DNA of 64,000 nt from PKWO01 sp036384915 (GTDB lineage: Bacteria; Pseudomonadota; Gammaproteobacteria; Burkholderiales; Burkholderiaceae_D). Position 1 is the first letter of the stretch; the number at the start of each line of letters is the position of its first letter. Both the position numbers and the translations under genes were made by a program. Below the pieces are notes generated by a model that saw only the letters and a program-made list of their open reading frames with translations, did not search any database and was not told the DNA's origin. This document shows positions 1 through 8,571 of the stretch, one piece after another. The DNA is taken from positions 223,285 through 287,284 of the forward strand of contig DASVLJ010000027.1 in NCBI GenBank assembly GCA_036384915.1. The letters are read 5' to 3'.

Positions 1-2415
1 ATTGAGCATCCATATGGGCTTGCCGATGGCGCCCGCCAGATGGGCAATTGAAGTATCGACGGAAATCACCAGGTCAAGATTCGCCATGAATGCCGCCGTA
101 TCCTCGAAGTCGTAAAAATCAGGCGTAAGATCGGCGACGCGCGCGTTTTTGTTCAGTTGCGCCACGGCTTCATTGCCGACTTGAAGACTGAAGAAATCGA
201 CGTTTTCGACTTCGAGCAAGGGAGCGATCTGCTCGAAGCGCAGGCTGCGCATGCGATCCGCCTTTTGCGTCGGGTTGCCTGCCCATGCCAGGCCGACGCG
301 CAGGCCCCTATGGCGGCGAGGATGGCAACGAAGACGTTCCTGCCAACGCTCTTGTTTTTCCGGTGAGCCGGCCAGATAAGGGATCGTCGCCGGAATAGTC
401 GACAACTCCGTACCGCACAGCAACGGCAGGCTCATCAACGCGCAATGAAAGTCGAACGGCGGCAGCGCCTGGCCCGGCGTGAACACTGCTGCTACGCCGG
501 CACAGCCGGCGATCAGCGAACGCAGCAGCGCCGGAGCCAGCACGTAGACGGTTGCGCCGCGTTGCGCGATCACGCTCGCGTAGCGGACAAATTGCAGCGT
601 GTCGCCGAAGCCCTGTTCGCCATAAAGCAGGATGGTCTTGCCGTCTAGCTCGGATTTTCCGTCCCATTCGGCTTGCGGAAAGGCCGGTTTGGCTACAGCT
701 TCGGCACGCTGCCACCGGTATTCGTGTTCGCGCCAGCCTTGGGACAGATGACCTTGTACAAGCAGGGCGTAGGCTTTGCTCATATGGGCTTCCACATGAT
801 TCGGATCGATGGCGAGAACCTTGTCGCAATGTGCGATCGCGTCGCTGAATCTTCCTTGCGCGTATAAGGCGAAGGCTTTGCCCAGATGCGCCTCAGGATG
901 GTTTGCGTCGGCGGCGAGAACTTCGTCGTAAAGCACTAACGCCTGGTCGAATCGATTCTCCAGAATGAGCAGGCTCGACATATTCACGCGCGCCTCGAGC
1001 GAATTGGCGTTCAAGGCGAGCGCTTGTCGGAATGCTTCGAGAGATTGCCCGAACAGCCCCTGTTCCCGCAATACCAGGCCGATACCGATCAAGGGACGAT
1101 AGTCGTCAGGGCCGGCGCGCATTGCCTCTCGATAGCATGAGAGGGCTGCGTCCCAATGCCCTTTGGATTGCATGACCATGCCCAGGTTGAGGTGCGCGTC
1201 GAACCGGTCGGGATCGAGTTCCAATATCCTGCGATATTTTTCTTCGGCCTGCGCGAATTCTTTCTTTGCCTGGGAGGCATGAGCCAGATTGAAGAGCGAA
1301 TTCAGGTGATCCGGCTCGAGCAGCAATACGGAATGGTAAGCTGCAAGTGCGGCATCGGCCCGATCCAGGGCTTGCAGCGCCACGGCCAAATTGTAGCGGG
1401 CGTCGATATTGCCGGGCTCGATAGCGCTGGCCGTTTCATAACAGGAAATGGCATCCTCAAGTTTGCCCTGCGCTTGCAAGGCGACGCCAAGCCGCACCAG
1501 CAACTCGGGCCGGTCAGGCGAGGCCTGCAAGCCGGACCGAAACACGGACTCTGCTTCATGGTGGAGCGACTGCGCATGCAATGCGTCGCCCAAACAGATA
1601 CATGCGGGCAGATGATCCGGGAGGACGGCAAGCGCATTTCTGTAGTGCTCTTCCGCGGCCAGGAGTCCTCCGTTGCGCTGCGACGTTCGTCCTTGGTGAA
1701 AATATGCCTCCGCCAGATTGCGGCGCATATCGGCAGAGCCAGAATCCAATGCCAGGACGCGTTGAAAAGCCGAGGCCGCGCTTTCGAAGTCGTCCTGTTT
1801 GATGAATGCCACGCCGAGATTCGCCCATATTTCAGCACGTTCCGGTTCGATTTCCGCCGCTCTCCGATAACTCTCGGCGGCGAGCCCGGGTTGCCCTGCT
1901 TCATATTGCAGATTGCCTAGACAGAAATGCAGGTTCGCCGAATCCGGCGATTGCCCGACGCTGGCCACAGCCAATCGAAGCGCATCTTCCAGCTGCCCTT
2001 GCTGCAAATGGAGGCGGCACAGGGCAAGGCAAGCCGGTTCGAAATCCGGTGCCAGTGACAACGCCGTGCGCCAGTGCCCGGCAGCCGCGTCGAGACTCTC
2101 CCGCTCCTGCAGAACCTCGCCAAGGAAAAAATGGGCTTCGACGAGACTGGGATCGATCGCTATGGCGCGCTTCAGCGCCGATTCCGCCTCTTTAAGGTGC
2201 GCCGTTTCCTTGAGTGCGAAGCCGAGCTTGCAATAGGCATCCGCACGGCGTGCGTCCATAGCGAGGGCTTGCCGAAAATGTTCTGCAGCCTGGGAGAAAT
2301 TGCCGTGCTCCAATGCCAGATCGCCCTGCTGCATGGAGCGCGAAACGTCAGTCGGTTCGGCCGCGAGCCGGCGCAGGCCGACGAAGGTTCGCATTCGCTG
2401 TACCAGGCGGCGCAT
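1..2415 (-). CDS. TPR-repeat protein with C-terminal glycosyltransferase-like domain (3' end outside window)
   Basis: Open reading frame of 805 codons that runs off the left edge, so the C-terminus is missing. It starts at ATG 2415, nine bases after the stop of the upstream paralogue, with GAGAGG just before the ATG. Residues about 28 to 560 are consecutive 34-residue tetratricopeptide repeats (repeated A-x-x-x-LG and ALALDP-type helices). From about residue 590 there is a glycosyltransferase-like domain containing LLYGEQGFGDTLQFVRYA and, at the window edge, DTSIAHLAGAIGKPIWMLN, as in the GT-B C-terminal lobes of TPR-glycosyltransferases. The protein is a close tandem paralogue of the next gene. 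Such TPR-GT proteins often modify flagellin or surface polymers; that role here is inference. Confidence 0.85.
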   Translation of the reverse strand, partial: MRRLVQRMRTFVGLRRLAAEPTDVSRSMQQGDLALEHGNFSQAAEHFRQALAMDARRADAYCKLGFALKETAHLKEAESALKRAIAIDPSLVEAHFFLGEVLQERESLDAAAGHWRTALSLAPDFEPACLALCRLHLQQGQLEDALRLAVASVGQSPDSANLHFCLGNLQYEAGQPGLAAESYRRAAEIEPERAEIWANLGVAFIKQDDFESAASAFQRVLALDSGSADMRRNLAEAYFHQGRTSQRNGGLLAAEEHYRNALAVLPDHLPACICLGDALHAQSLHHEAESVFRSGLQASPDRPELLVRLGVALQAQGKLEDAISCYETASAIEPGNIDARYNLAVALQALDRADAALAAYHSVLLLEPDHLNSLFNLAHASQAKKEFAQAEEKYRRILELDPDRFDAHLNLGMVMQSKGHWDAALSCYREAMRAGPDDYRPLIGIGLVLREQGLFGQSLEAFRQALALNANSLEARVNMSSLLILENRFDQALVLYDEVLAADANHPEAHLGKAFALYAQGRFSDAIAHCDKVLAIDPNHVEAHMSKAYALLVQGHLSQGWREHEYRWQRAEAVAKPAFPQAEWDGKSELDGKTILLYGEQGFGDTLQFVRYASVIAQRGATVYVLAPALLRSLIAGCAGVAAVFTPGQALPPFDFHCALMSLPLLCGTELSTIPATIPYLAGSPEKQERWQERLRCHPRRHRGLRVGLAWAGNPTQKADRMRSLRFEQIAPLLEVENVDFFSLQVGNEAVAQLNKNARVADLTPDFYDFEDTAAFMANLDLVISVDTSIAHLAGAIGKPIWMLN

Positions 2416-2423
2416 ATGGCCTC

Positions 2424-4760
2424 TCAATCGCCGCCGGCGGGCATGGCTGAATTGGCTCGATGCGCGTAAGCCAATTCCGACAGTGCGCGTCTCACATCGG
2501 CGATGACACCATCCCAGTCGCCGAAATCGGACTGGCGAAATAGTCGCGCGGTCGGATACCACGGGCTGTCCATGCCTTCGGCCAGCCAGCGCCAGCAGGT
2601 ATTGTAACGATTGAGAATCCATACCGGTTTGCCGATGGCCCCCGCCAGATGCACGACCGAGGTATCGACGGAGACGACGAGGTCGAGGTTCGATACGAAA
2701 GCGGCGGTATCTTCGAAATCGTGCAGATCGGCGGTGAGATCGATGAGGCGCGTATCGCCATTCAGTTGAGCGACGGCTTCTTCGCCGAGTTGAAGGCTGT
2801 AGAATTCGACGTCTTCGACGTCGAGCAAAGGCGCAATCTGCTCGAAGCGCAGGCTGCGCAAGCGATCGGCCGCATGGGCCACGCTGTCGTGCTTGCGTGG
2901 ATTGCCGGCCCATACCAGCCCCACTCGCAGGCCAGTGTGCAAGCCATTATGTAAGCTGGCGCGGCCGGCCCGGCTGATCCGTTCACGCCACCAAGCTTGC
3001 TTTTCTGCCGAACTGGACAGATAGGGAGTCTCCGCGGGGATGCTGGACAATTCGGTGCCGCACAGCAGAGGGAGGCTCATCAGTGCGCAGTGGTAGTCGA
3101 ACGGTGCAAGCAGGCGATCCGACGTGAATACGGCCGAGACGCCGGGGCAGCTGGCAATCAGCGTTTGCAGCGCTTGAGGAACCAGCACGTGGACCGTTGC
3201 GCCGCGCTGTGCTATCAATCGGGCATAGCGGATGAATTGCAGGATATCGCCCAGGCCTTGTTCACCGTAGAGCAAAATAGTCTTACCTGCGAGACTTTGC
3301 CGTCCATCCCATTCGCTTCGGGCAAATGCGGGCTTGACTGCGCCGCCCCTGCAATGCCAACGGTATTCGTACTCGCGCCAGCCGGCCTGATAGTCCCCCG
3401 TCACCAATAAAGCATTCGACTTGTTGAAATGCACGTCCGCATCGTCCGGCTCCGCAGACAGGATTGCATCGTAGCTGGCAATGGCTTCGCTGTATTTGTT
3501 CTGGCGGGCAAACACGTCCGACATGTTGCGGTGGGCAACGGTGAAATTGCTGTCCGCATCGAGGGCGTTCCTGTAGCAGGCCAAGGCTCTATCCAATTGC
3601 CCCACGGCTTCAAAGCAGCGCCCGAGATTGCTGTGCGCAGCAGCTTGCTTGGGAGCGATCGCGATCGATTTTTCGTAGCAAGCAATCGCCAGGGCGAACT
3701 CTCCCGCGCCTTCCCGCAACGTGCCGAGATTGAATAGAGACGCGGCATGCATGGCGTCGAGTCCCAAAGCCGCTTCATATGCTTCGATGGCCTGGCCCAA
3801 GTCCCCTTGCGCTTGCAGTGCCGTCCCAAGATTGTAGTATGCCTCGACGCTCGATGGGGTGAGAGTTGCGACGTGACGCAGCGATGCGACGGCTTCGGCG
3901 GTACGTCCTCGGCGCAGCAGCGCACTGCCAAGGTTGCTGTGCGCGTCAGAACGATCGGGTGCCAGTGAGACGGCAGCTTCATAGGCTTTTATCGCCTCGT
4001 CAAGCCGGCCTCGACCGAGCAAAGCATTGCCGAGGATGAAGTGGAGGTCGGCATTGTGCGGTTCGATGGCACTTGCCAGTTTGAAAGCGTCGATCGCAGC
4101 GTCGGGCTGTTCCAGCAATAACAGCGTCAGGCCCCGGTTTGCCAGGATGTCGGGGCGTTGTGGCTGCAAGAAGAGCGCGCGGCCGTAGCTTTCCAGCGCG
4201 CTCGCATATCGTTGCTGCTGGAATTCCAGATTGCCGAGATAGAAGTGCAGATCGGCCGATGCGGGCAGAAGCGCAACGCCGCGCGACACCAGCTCGCCGG
4301 CTTCACCGGGCGCCCCCTTGGCGAGAAGCAGGCGGCACAGCGCAAGGTAGGCCGCTTCAAAATCGGGCGCCAGCGCCAAAGCTTTGTGCCAGTGCGCCTC
4401 CGCTGCGTTGGGCAATCCTTTGGCGAGATCCAGCTCTCCTAGCAGGAAATGGGCATTGACGGAGGCGGGGTCGAGCGACAGTGCGCGAACCAGATGCCAT
4501 TCGGCTTGTTGCGAGTCTCCGCTCTCCTTCAGGGCCATGCCCAGGCGGCAATGCGCTTCGGCATTGTCGGATTGAAGCGAGATCGCCTCACGATACGAGC
4601 GGCAGGCGCCAAGATAGTCGCCGCGATCAAATAGCGCGTTGCCTTGCTCGATGACTTGTATCGCAGAGGATGGAACGGGAGTATTGCTGCCCGGCGTGTC
4701 GGTGGAAAAATCCTGATCACGCCGGTCTCCATTGATGAGCTGTCTGACCCACTTGAGCAT
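2424..4760 (-). CDS. TPR-repeat protein with C-terminal glycosyltransferase-like domain
   Basis: A 778-residue protein if ATG 4760 is used; a GTG nine codons upstream (4787) is in frame, but GGAAAC precedes the ATG at a usable distance. Residues about 35 to 470 are TPR repeats (for example AHSNLGSALLRRGRTAEA and VEAYYNLGTALQAQGDL). From about residue 495 follows the glycosyltransferase-like domain with LLYGEQGLGDILQFIRYA, GLRVGLVWAGNP and DTSVVHLAGAIGKPVWIL. The TPR part probably binds a protein acceptor or partner and the C-terminal part resembles heptosyltransferase or O-GlcNAc-transferase-type GT-B folds. It lies immediately upstream of a paralogue with the same architecture, in one transcription unit. 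Donor and acceptor cannot be told from sequence. Confidence 0.88.
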   Translation of the reverse strand: MLKWVRQLINGDRRDQDFSTDTPGSNTPVPSSAIQVIEQGNALFDRGDYLGACRSYREAISLQSDNAEAHCRLGMALKESGDSQQAEWHLVRALSLDPASVNAHFLLGELDLAKGLPNAAEAHWHKALALAPDFEAAYLALCRLLLAKGAPGEAGELVSRGVALLPASADLHFYLGNLEFQQQRYASALESYGRALFLQPQRPDILANRGLTLLLLEQPDAAIDAFKLASAIEPHNADLHFILGNALLGRGRLDEAIKAYEAAVSLAPDRSDAHSNLGSALLRRGRTAEAVASLRHVATLTPSSVEAYYNLGTALQAQGDLGQAIEAYEAALGLDAMHAASLFNLGTLREGAGEFALAIACYEKSIAIAPKQAAAHSNLGRCFEAVGQLDRALACYRNALDADSNFTVAHRNMSDVFARQNKYSEAIASYDAILSAEPDDADVHFNKSNALLVTGDYQAGWREYEYRWHCRGGAVKPAFARSEWDGRQSLAGKTILLYGEQGLGDILQFIRYARLIAQRGATVHVLVPQALQTLIASCPGVSAVFTSDRLLAPFDYHCALMSLPLLCGTELSSIPAETPYLSSSAEKQAWWRERISRAGRASLHNGLHTGLRVGLVWAGNPRKHDSVAHAADRLRSLRFEQIAPLLDVEDVEFYSLQLGEEAVAQLNGDTRLIDLTADLHDFEDTAAFVSNLDLVVSVDTSVVHLAGAIGKPVWILNRYNTCWRWLAEGMDSPWYPTARLFRQSDFGDWDGVIADVRRALSELAYAHRANSAMPAGGD

Positions 4761-4815
4761 GGCGTTGTTTCCGGCAACCTGTTTCACTGCTGGCTTGTAC
4801 GCCCGGCAAGATCAA

Positions 4816-4889
4816 GAACCTGTTTCAAAAAGGGCATGGCGTTGTTGCCGCTCCTCGCCGTACAGCCATACTGTCTTCGTCGCGGCGCC
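4816..4889. repeat. Dispersed repeat, short copy (second copy at 63788)
   Basis: A 74-base stretch that matches 63788-63861 at 65 of 74 positions in the same orientation, sharing the blocks GGCGTTGTTGCCGCTCC and TACTGTCTTCGTCGCG. It lies upstream of the TPR gene start, outside any convincing gene. Only the left part of the element is present here; the hairpin-rich right part seen at the window end is missing. Confidence 0.7.
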
Positions 4890-4915
4890 CGGCCTTGCCC
4901 ATGTTGAAAGCGGTT

Positions 4916-5206
4916 TTAAAGCTTGATCAGCAGCGTTCTTGTCAATTCGTCCGCGGTATCCGGCTGATAGCCTTTATCCAGCAATTTCCATTTGAAGGTA
5001 TTTGCCAGCTTTGCCTTCTTGTACAGATTGAGCTTGTGGTTGACCTTGAAAATCTGAATCTGCTGGCCCATCTTTTCGATGGCTTCCCGCTTTTTCGTCT
5101 CCAGGCCCTTTTTCCCGGCTTCATCCGCAGGCACGCGCTGGATGAAAAAATCGGCGAGGGTTTCCCCAAATTGCTGCGCATCGCGAGCATCGAACCAGCT
5201 AAACAT
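4916..5206 (-). CDS. Conserved small hypothetical protein
   Basis: A 96-residue, lysine-rich soluble protein starting MFSWFDARDAQQFG. I recognise no catalytic motif. The middle (residues about 35 to 75) is a basic helical stretch with EAIEKMGQQIQIFKVNHKLN, followed by a C-terminal WKLLDKGYQPDTADELTRTLL. No signal peptide or membrane segment is evident. It sits 74 bases downstream of the hydrolase gene and may be cotranscribed with it. Function unknown. Confidence 0.6.
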   Translation of the reverse strand: MFSWFDARDAQQFGETLADFFIQRVPADEAGKKGLETKKREAIEKMGQQIQIFKVNHKLNLYKKAKLANTFKWKLLDKGYQPDTADELTRTLLIKL

Positions 5207-5280
5207 AGGTATCCGTTCAGAAAATGTGGCAGATAGCGATTATACGAAATTAACGATTGCCAACAGCACAGAGCGCCAGT

Positions 5281-6243
5281 TTATGCCAAATCGCCGGTAT
5301 TGGCTGCTAAAAAACCGACGATTTTATCGGGCAGCCAGCTCAACCGCCCTGGCACGGAACCGATGGCAAAGCCGACGTGGCCGCCATGCTCTGGGTATTC
5401 CAGCGTCACCTTGCGCGATGCATGGGATGGCAGATGGCGCCCCGGCAGGAAGGGGTCGTTTTTCGCGTTCAGCACCAAGGTCGGCACGGTAATGTCGGGG
5501 AGGACATGTTTGGCGCTGGCCCGATTCCAGTAGTCGTCGGTGTTGCGATAGCCGTGTAGCGGGGCGGTGACGACATTGTCGAATTCATACAAGTCGCGCG
5601 AGCCCAGCATGGCTGTGCGGTCGAACAGGCCCGGGAATTGTTCCAGCTTGGCGAGGCACTTGGGCTTGAGTGTCTGCAGGAAGATGCGCGTATAGAGCAT
5701 GTTGAAGCCGCTGCCAAGCGCTTGTCCCCCGGCCGCCAGGTCCAGCGGCGCCGATACGGCGCAGGCGGCGTCAACCAGTTCGGCCTCATGTTGCGATTCT
5801 CCCAGCCAGCGCAGCAGGGCATTGCCGCCGAGGGAGACGCCCGCGGCAAAGAAGCGGCCACCTTTGGAATACGTTCCACGCAAGCGGCGCACGACCCAGT
5901 CGATTTCGCCCGCATCGCCGGAATGATAGAAGCGCGGAGCGCGGTTCATTTCGCCGGAGCAGCCGCGGAAATGCGGCACGGCACCGGACCAGCCCAACGC
6001 CCGGACCTTGGCCATCAGGGCGCGCGCATAATGGCTGTCCGAGGAACCCTCGAGGCCATGGAACAGTACGAGAAAAGGTTTGCCCGGCATACCGTCGATG
6101 AAATCGACATCGACGAAGTCGCCGTCAGGCGTATCCCAGCGCTCGCGCCGATAAGCCACAGCGGGCTTCCTGATGCAGGTGGCCGGATAGATTGTTTGCA
6201 GATGGCCGCCGGGCAGCCAGCGCGGGGCTTGGTAGTATTTCAA
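5281..6243 (-). CDS. Alpha/beta-fold hydrolase, YheT family
   Basis: Predicted esterase-type hydrolase of 320 residues when started at TTG 6243; this start overlaps the stop of the upstream gene as TTGA and places the conserved LKYYQAPRWLPGGHLQTIYPA motif at the N-terminus, as usual for this family. The reading frame stays open for 26 more codons upstream but that part lies inside the neighbour. Catalytic elements visible are the oxyanion region VLFHGLEGSS, the nucleophile elbow GVSLGG (Ser about 137), an acidic residue in NAKNDPF and the histidine in EHGGHVGF. Substrate unknown; the family is known from E. coli YheT. Likely cytoplasmic. Confidence 0.85.
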   Translation of the reverse strand: MKYYQAPRWLPGGHLQTIYPATCIRKPAVAYRRERWDTPDGDFVDVDFIDGMPGKPFLVLFHGLEGSSDSHYARALMAKVRALGWSGAVPHFRGCSGEMNRAPRFYHSGDAGEIDWVVRRLRGTYSKGGRFFAAGVSLGGNALLRWLGESQHEAELVDAACAVSAPLDLAAGGQALGSGFNMLYTRIFLQTLKPKCLAKLEQFPGLFDRTAMLGSRDLYEFDNVVTAPLHGYRNTDDYWNRASAKHVLPDITVPTLVLNAKNDPFLPGRHLPSHASRKVTLEYPEHGGHVGFAIGSVPGRLSWLPDKIVGFLAANTGDLA

Positions 6244-6680
6244 TGCAGCATCGACCCGGTGCTGTGCTCGCTGACGATGGCGCCCGGCGCGACCGAGGCG
6301 TGGTGCACGGCAATGCGCCAACCCTGCGGCGTCTTGAGATAAATGTTGGTGGCGATGATGTGCAATTCCTGGTGCTCGCTATCGTGCGGGCTGGCCGATT
6401 TGACCTCTTCGACGATGTTGTGGATCGCCGTCATCAGATTTTGCGTGACCAGCAACTGGCGCGGCCTTATCGTCACGCCGCCGCGCTCGAAGATCGCCTC
6501 CCACGAGGCGCGGATCGCGGCGTGGCCGACCAGGCGCGACGCGCCGGGATGGATGCACAGGATATCCTCATCTTCGGCCCACAGTGCCATCAGCGCATCG
6601 ATGTCGGCGCGGCCGATGGCATCATAGAATGCGGCTTCGATATCCTCGGCGGTTCCCAGCAGTTTGCGGTGTTTGGCCAT
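6240..6680 (-). CDS. NTF2/SnoaL-like ketosteroid-isomerase-fold protein
   Basis: A 146-residue protein with the cone-shaped NTF2 fold signature: N-terminal helix DIEAAFYDAIGRADIDALMALWAED, the segment ILCIHPGASRLVGHAAIRASWEAIF, and a C-terminal strand GWRIAVHHAS. Members of this YybH/SnoaL-type group are small soluble proteins, some enzymes and some binding proteins; the catalytic role is unknown. It overlaps the downstream hydrolase gene by four bases, which suggests translational coupling. Confidence 0.75.
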   Translation of the reverse strand: MAKHRKLLGTAEDIEAAFYDAIGRADIDALMALWAEDEDILCIHPGASRLVGHAAIRASWEAIFERGGVTIRPRQLLVTQNLMTAIHNIVEEVKSASPHDSEHQELHIIATNIYLKTPQGWRIAVHHASVAPGAIVSEHSTGSMLH

Positions 6681-6752
6681 GGGCAGTATTGGTTGGCAGC
6701 ACGCGGCAGGCGGCTTTCGGCCGCCATTCTACCTTGTTGCCGCCGCCACTGC

Positions 6753-6766
6753 GCCGAAATTTCGGC
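6753..6766. other. Perfect 14-bp palindrome directly after the ligase stop codon
   Basis: GCCGAAATTTCGGC is a perfect palindrome immediately 3' of the minus-strand stop codon at 6767. There is no following T-run in either direction, so it is not a standard intrinsic terminator. It may be an mRNA 3'-end hairpin or a protein site. Confidence 0.5.
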
Positions 6767-8053
6767 TCAGAAGGTCTTGCCGGCCGCCGGTTCGAGCTTG
6801 GTGTCTTTTTGCGGCAATTCGGTTGTTTTGCCAGCCGCGGCGGTTTTCCTGGCTACTACCGGGATGCAAGCCAGCAGCATCAGGAAAGTATGGCGCTGGG
6901 TGAAGTCTGGCAAGAGGCACTGTGCCAGGCCGCCCAGGATGAAGATAAGGAGCAGGCTGTTGTAAAAATCGCGTTCAGGCTGGTTCAAGCCGCGGATGTG
7001 GCGCGCCAGCAGCACCAGGAGTGCGATGAAGATGCCGTAGCCGACAATGCCCTGCTCCGACAGGATCAGCAGTGAATCGTCATGCGGGTGGTGCATGCGA
7101 AATTGATCGAAATCCGGCAAATCCTTGGTTTGAGCCCGGTATTCGGCGTCCCACTGGCCCAGGCCGTGACCCAACACCGGCGCGGAGGCGATGATGGGGA
7201 GGGTACGGCGCCACAGTTCGAGGCGGATACCCAGCGAACTTGCTTCGTGCTGGTTGGAATAGATCTCCACGTCCTGGTGAGCCTGTTCCAGCCTCTCCTG
7301 CACGCGCGGCGTCAATAGCGCCGCGCCCCCGCAGCACACCAGCAAGGCGGCGCCGATGGCAATCTTGCGCCAGTTGCCGTTCGCTATCCGCCAGATCCAG
7401 TAGATCAACAGCGGCACCACGATCAGATAAGAGGTACGGCTCTGCAGCAGGAACACCACGTTGATGACGGCGGCGGCGGCAAGCAGCCAGAGCCCGATGC
7501 GGTATTTGCGCACCGGCGTCACCATGGCATAGGCGGAAGCCATGGCGGCCAAGGCGAGGAAGACCACGCCTTGCTGGGTATAGTCCTTGAATACGGTATA
7601 GCGGTAGCTCGGCAGTTCCAGCGCGATTTCACGCTCCGGGAAGATGCCGGCGAACTGGCTCCAGGAGAGCAGCAGCACCAGGCAGGCCGAGGCGGCAAAG
7701 GCCATCATGCCGCGTGCGCGCCATCGCGGCGTTTCCAGGAGCGTGGCGACGATGAAGGGGTAGAACAAGGTAATGCCGGTATTGACCGAAGCCCAAGGAT
7801 AGGGGCTGGGCGCGTAGAGAGCCGAGATGGCATAGACCAGGAACCAGGCGATGGCGCCGATGACAATGGGCTGCTTGATGGCGGCCGCAAAGCGTTCATC
7901 GGGGCGTTCACCGGCTGCGGAGCATAACAGCGCCAGGAAAATGAATAGGTTGGGCAATGGTTTGTTGATCGGAACGAAAAACAAACAGAGCAAGACCGCC
8001 CATCGCCCGGCGACCAGCAGGTTGCGGCGGACGTTGGCAAGAGTCTGTAGCAT
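6767..8053 (-). CDS. O-antigen ligase family (Wzy_C) membrane protein
   Basis: A 428-residue polytopic membrane protein with about ten to twelve hydrophobic segments and a large periplasmic loop (residues about 245 to 330) containing RLELWRRTLPIIASAPVLGHGLGQWDAEY and HPHDDSLLILSEQGIVG, which is the Wzy_C-type signature with the conserved H-x-x-x-D-S-x. Members ligate O-antigen to lipid A-core, polymerise O units or glycosylate pilins; which one applies here cannot be decided. It starts at ATG 8053, one base after the stop of the small zinc-finger gene, so the two are clearly cotranscribed. Confidence 0.85.
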   Translation of the reverse strand: MLQTLANVRRNLLVAGRWAVLLCLFFVPINKPLPNLFIFLALLCSAAGERPDERFAAAIKQPIVIGAIAWFLVYAISALYAPSPYPWASVNTGITLFYPFIVATLLETPRWRARGMMAFAASACLVLLLSWSQFAGIFPEREIALELPSYRYTVFKDYTQQGVVFLALAAMASAYAMVTPVRKYRIGLWLLAAAAVINVVFLLQSRTSYLIVVPLLIYWIWRIANGNWRKIAIGAALLVCCGGAALLTPRVQERLEQAHQDVEIYSNQHEASSLGIRLELWRRTLPIIASAPVLGHGLGQWDAEYRAQTKDLPDFDQFRMHHPHDDSLLILSEQGIVGYGIFIALLVLLARHIRGLNQPERDFYNSLLLIFILGGLAQCLLPDFTQRHTFLMLLACIPVVARKTAAAGKTTELPQKDTKLEPAAGKTF

Positions 8054-8054
8054 G

Positions 8055-8255
8055 TCAGTGGCCTTTTAAGACCGTGCCCGGCTTGAGTTTGTAAGCCGTG
8101 CCGCAATAAGGACACTTGGCTTCGCCGTGGTGATCCAGTTCGAGGAAAACGCGCGGGTGCGAAGACCACAGCGGCATAGCCGGGTTCGGGCAATAGGCCG
8201 GGAGGTTTTCTGCGCCGAGTTCGACGGCTTGATGCAGTTGGGCGGTATCGCTCAT
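8055..8255 (-). CDS. Small zinc-finger (zf-CHCC, NDUFS6-like) protein
   Basis: A 66-residue protein with Cys22, His33, CPYC at about residues 48 to 51, matching the CHCC zinc-finger family related to the NDUFS6 accessory subunit of complex I. Key segments are AYCPNPAMPLWSSHPRVFLEL and GEAKCPYCGTAYKL. In Burkholderiales this small gene commonly sits near waa/ilvE-type genes. It is the first gene of the ligase operon; the 5' region faces the azlCD promoter region. Confidence 0.85.
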   Translation of the reverse strand: MSDTAQLHQAVELGAENLPAYCPNPAMPLWSSHPRVFLELDHHGEAKCPYCGTAYKLKPGTVLKGH

Positions 8256-8571
8256 GGTGTGTTCTTGGTAATTTCTACAGATCGCGGTTTGGTGCGGACC
8301 GGATCGGGCTTGATGCGGCCTTCTCCGGCAGGATATTGTTCAGTGCGACATTTTAACGGATCAGGCTAGTGTACAGATCGCCTGTAAGATATTGAAACAT
8401 CTTTACCCGGCTTTATTTGCGTAAATTTGCGTTAAGTTTGCATTAACTTTGTACTAACTTTGTATCTGATTTGTATTGAGTTTGCGATAAGTTGGAATTG
8501 AGCTCGTGTAAATCATGCTATTAGTGCAAGAAAAGCCGCGTTTTCGGCAGCTCACTTCCGTATCTTGAATC
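8256..8571. other. Intergenic region between divergent units (zf gene and azlCD)
   Basis: A 316-base gene-free region. It holds the direct repeat ACAGATCGC at 8277-8285 and 8373-8381 and the AT-rich phased repeat array at 8416-8502. Promoters for both directions should be here, but I cannot assign -35 and -10 boxes with confidence. Confidence 0.6.
8416..8502. repeat. Tandem degenerate 11-bp repeat array (8 units)
   Basis: Eight consecutive units beginning TTTGC or TTTGT: one of 10 bp (8416-8425) then seven of exactly 11 bp, for example TTTGCGTTAAG, TTTGCATTAAC, TTTGTACTAAC, TTTGTATTGAG, TTTGCGATAAG and a last worn unit TTGGAATTGAG. The region is AT-rich within GC-rich DNA. An 11-bp period keeps each TTTG on nearly the same helical face, so this may be a bent or multimer-binding regulatory region. 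It ends about 70 bp before the azlC start. Confidence 0.75.

Noticed and set aside
1156..1920. 254-codon plus-strand open frame
   Set aside because: Antisense to the partial TPR-glycosyltransferase gene, which is continuous from 2415 to the window edge.
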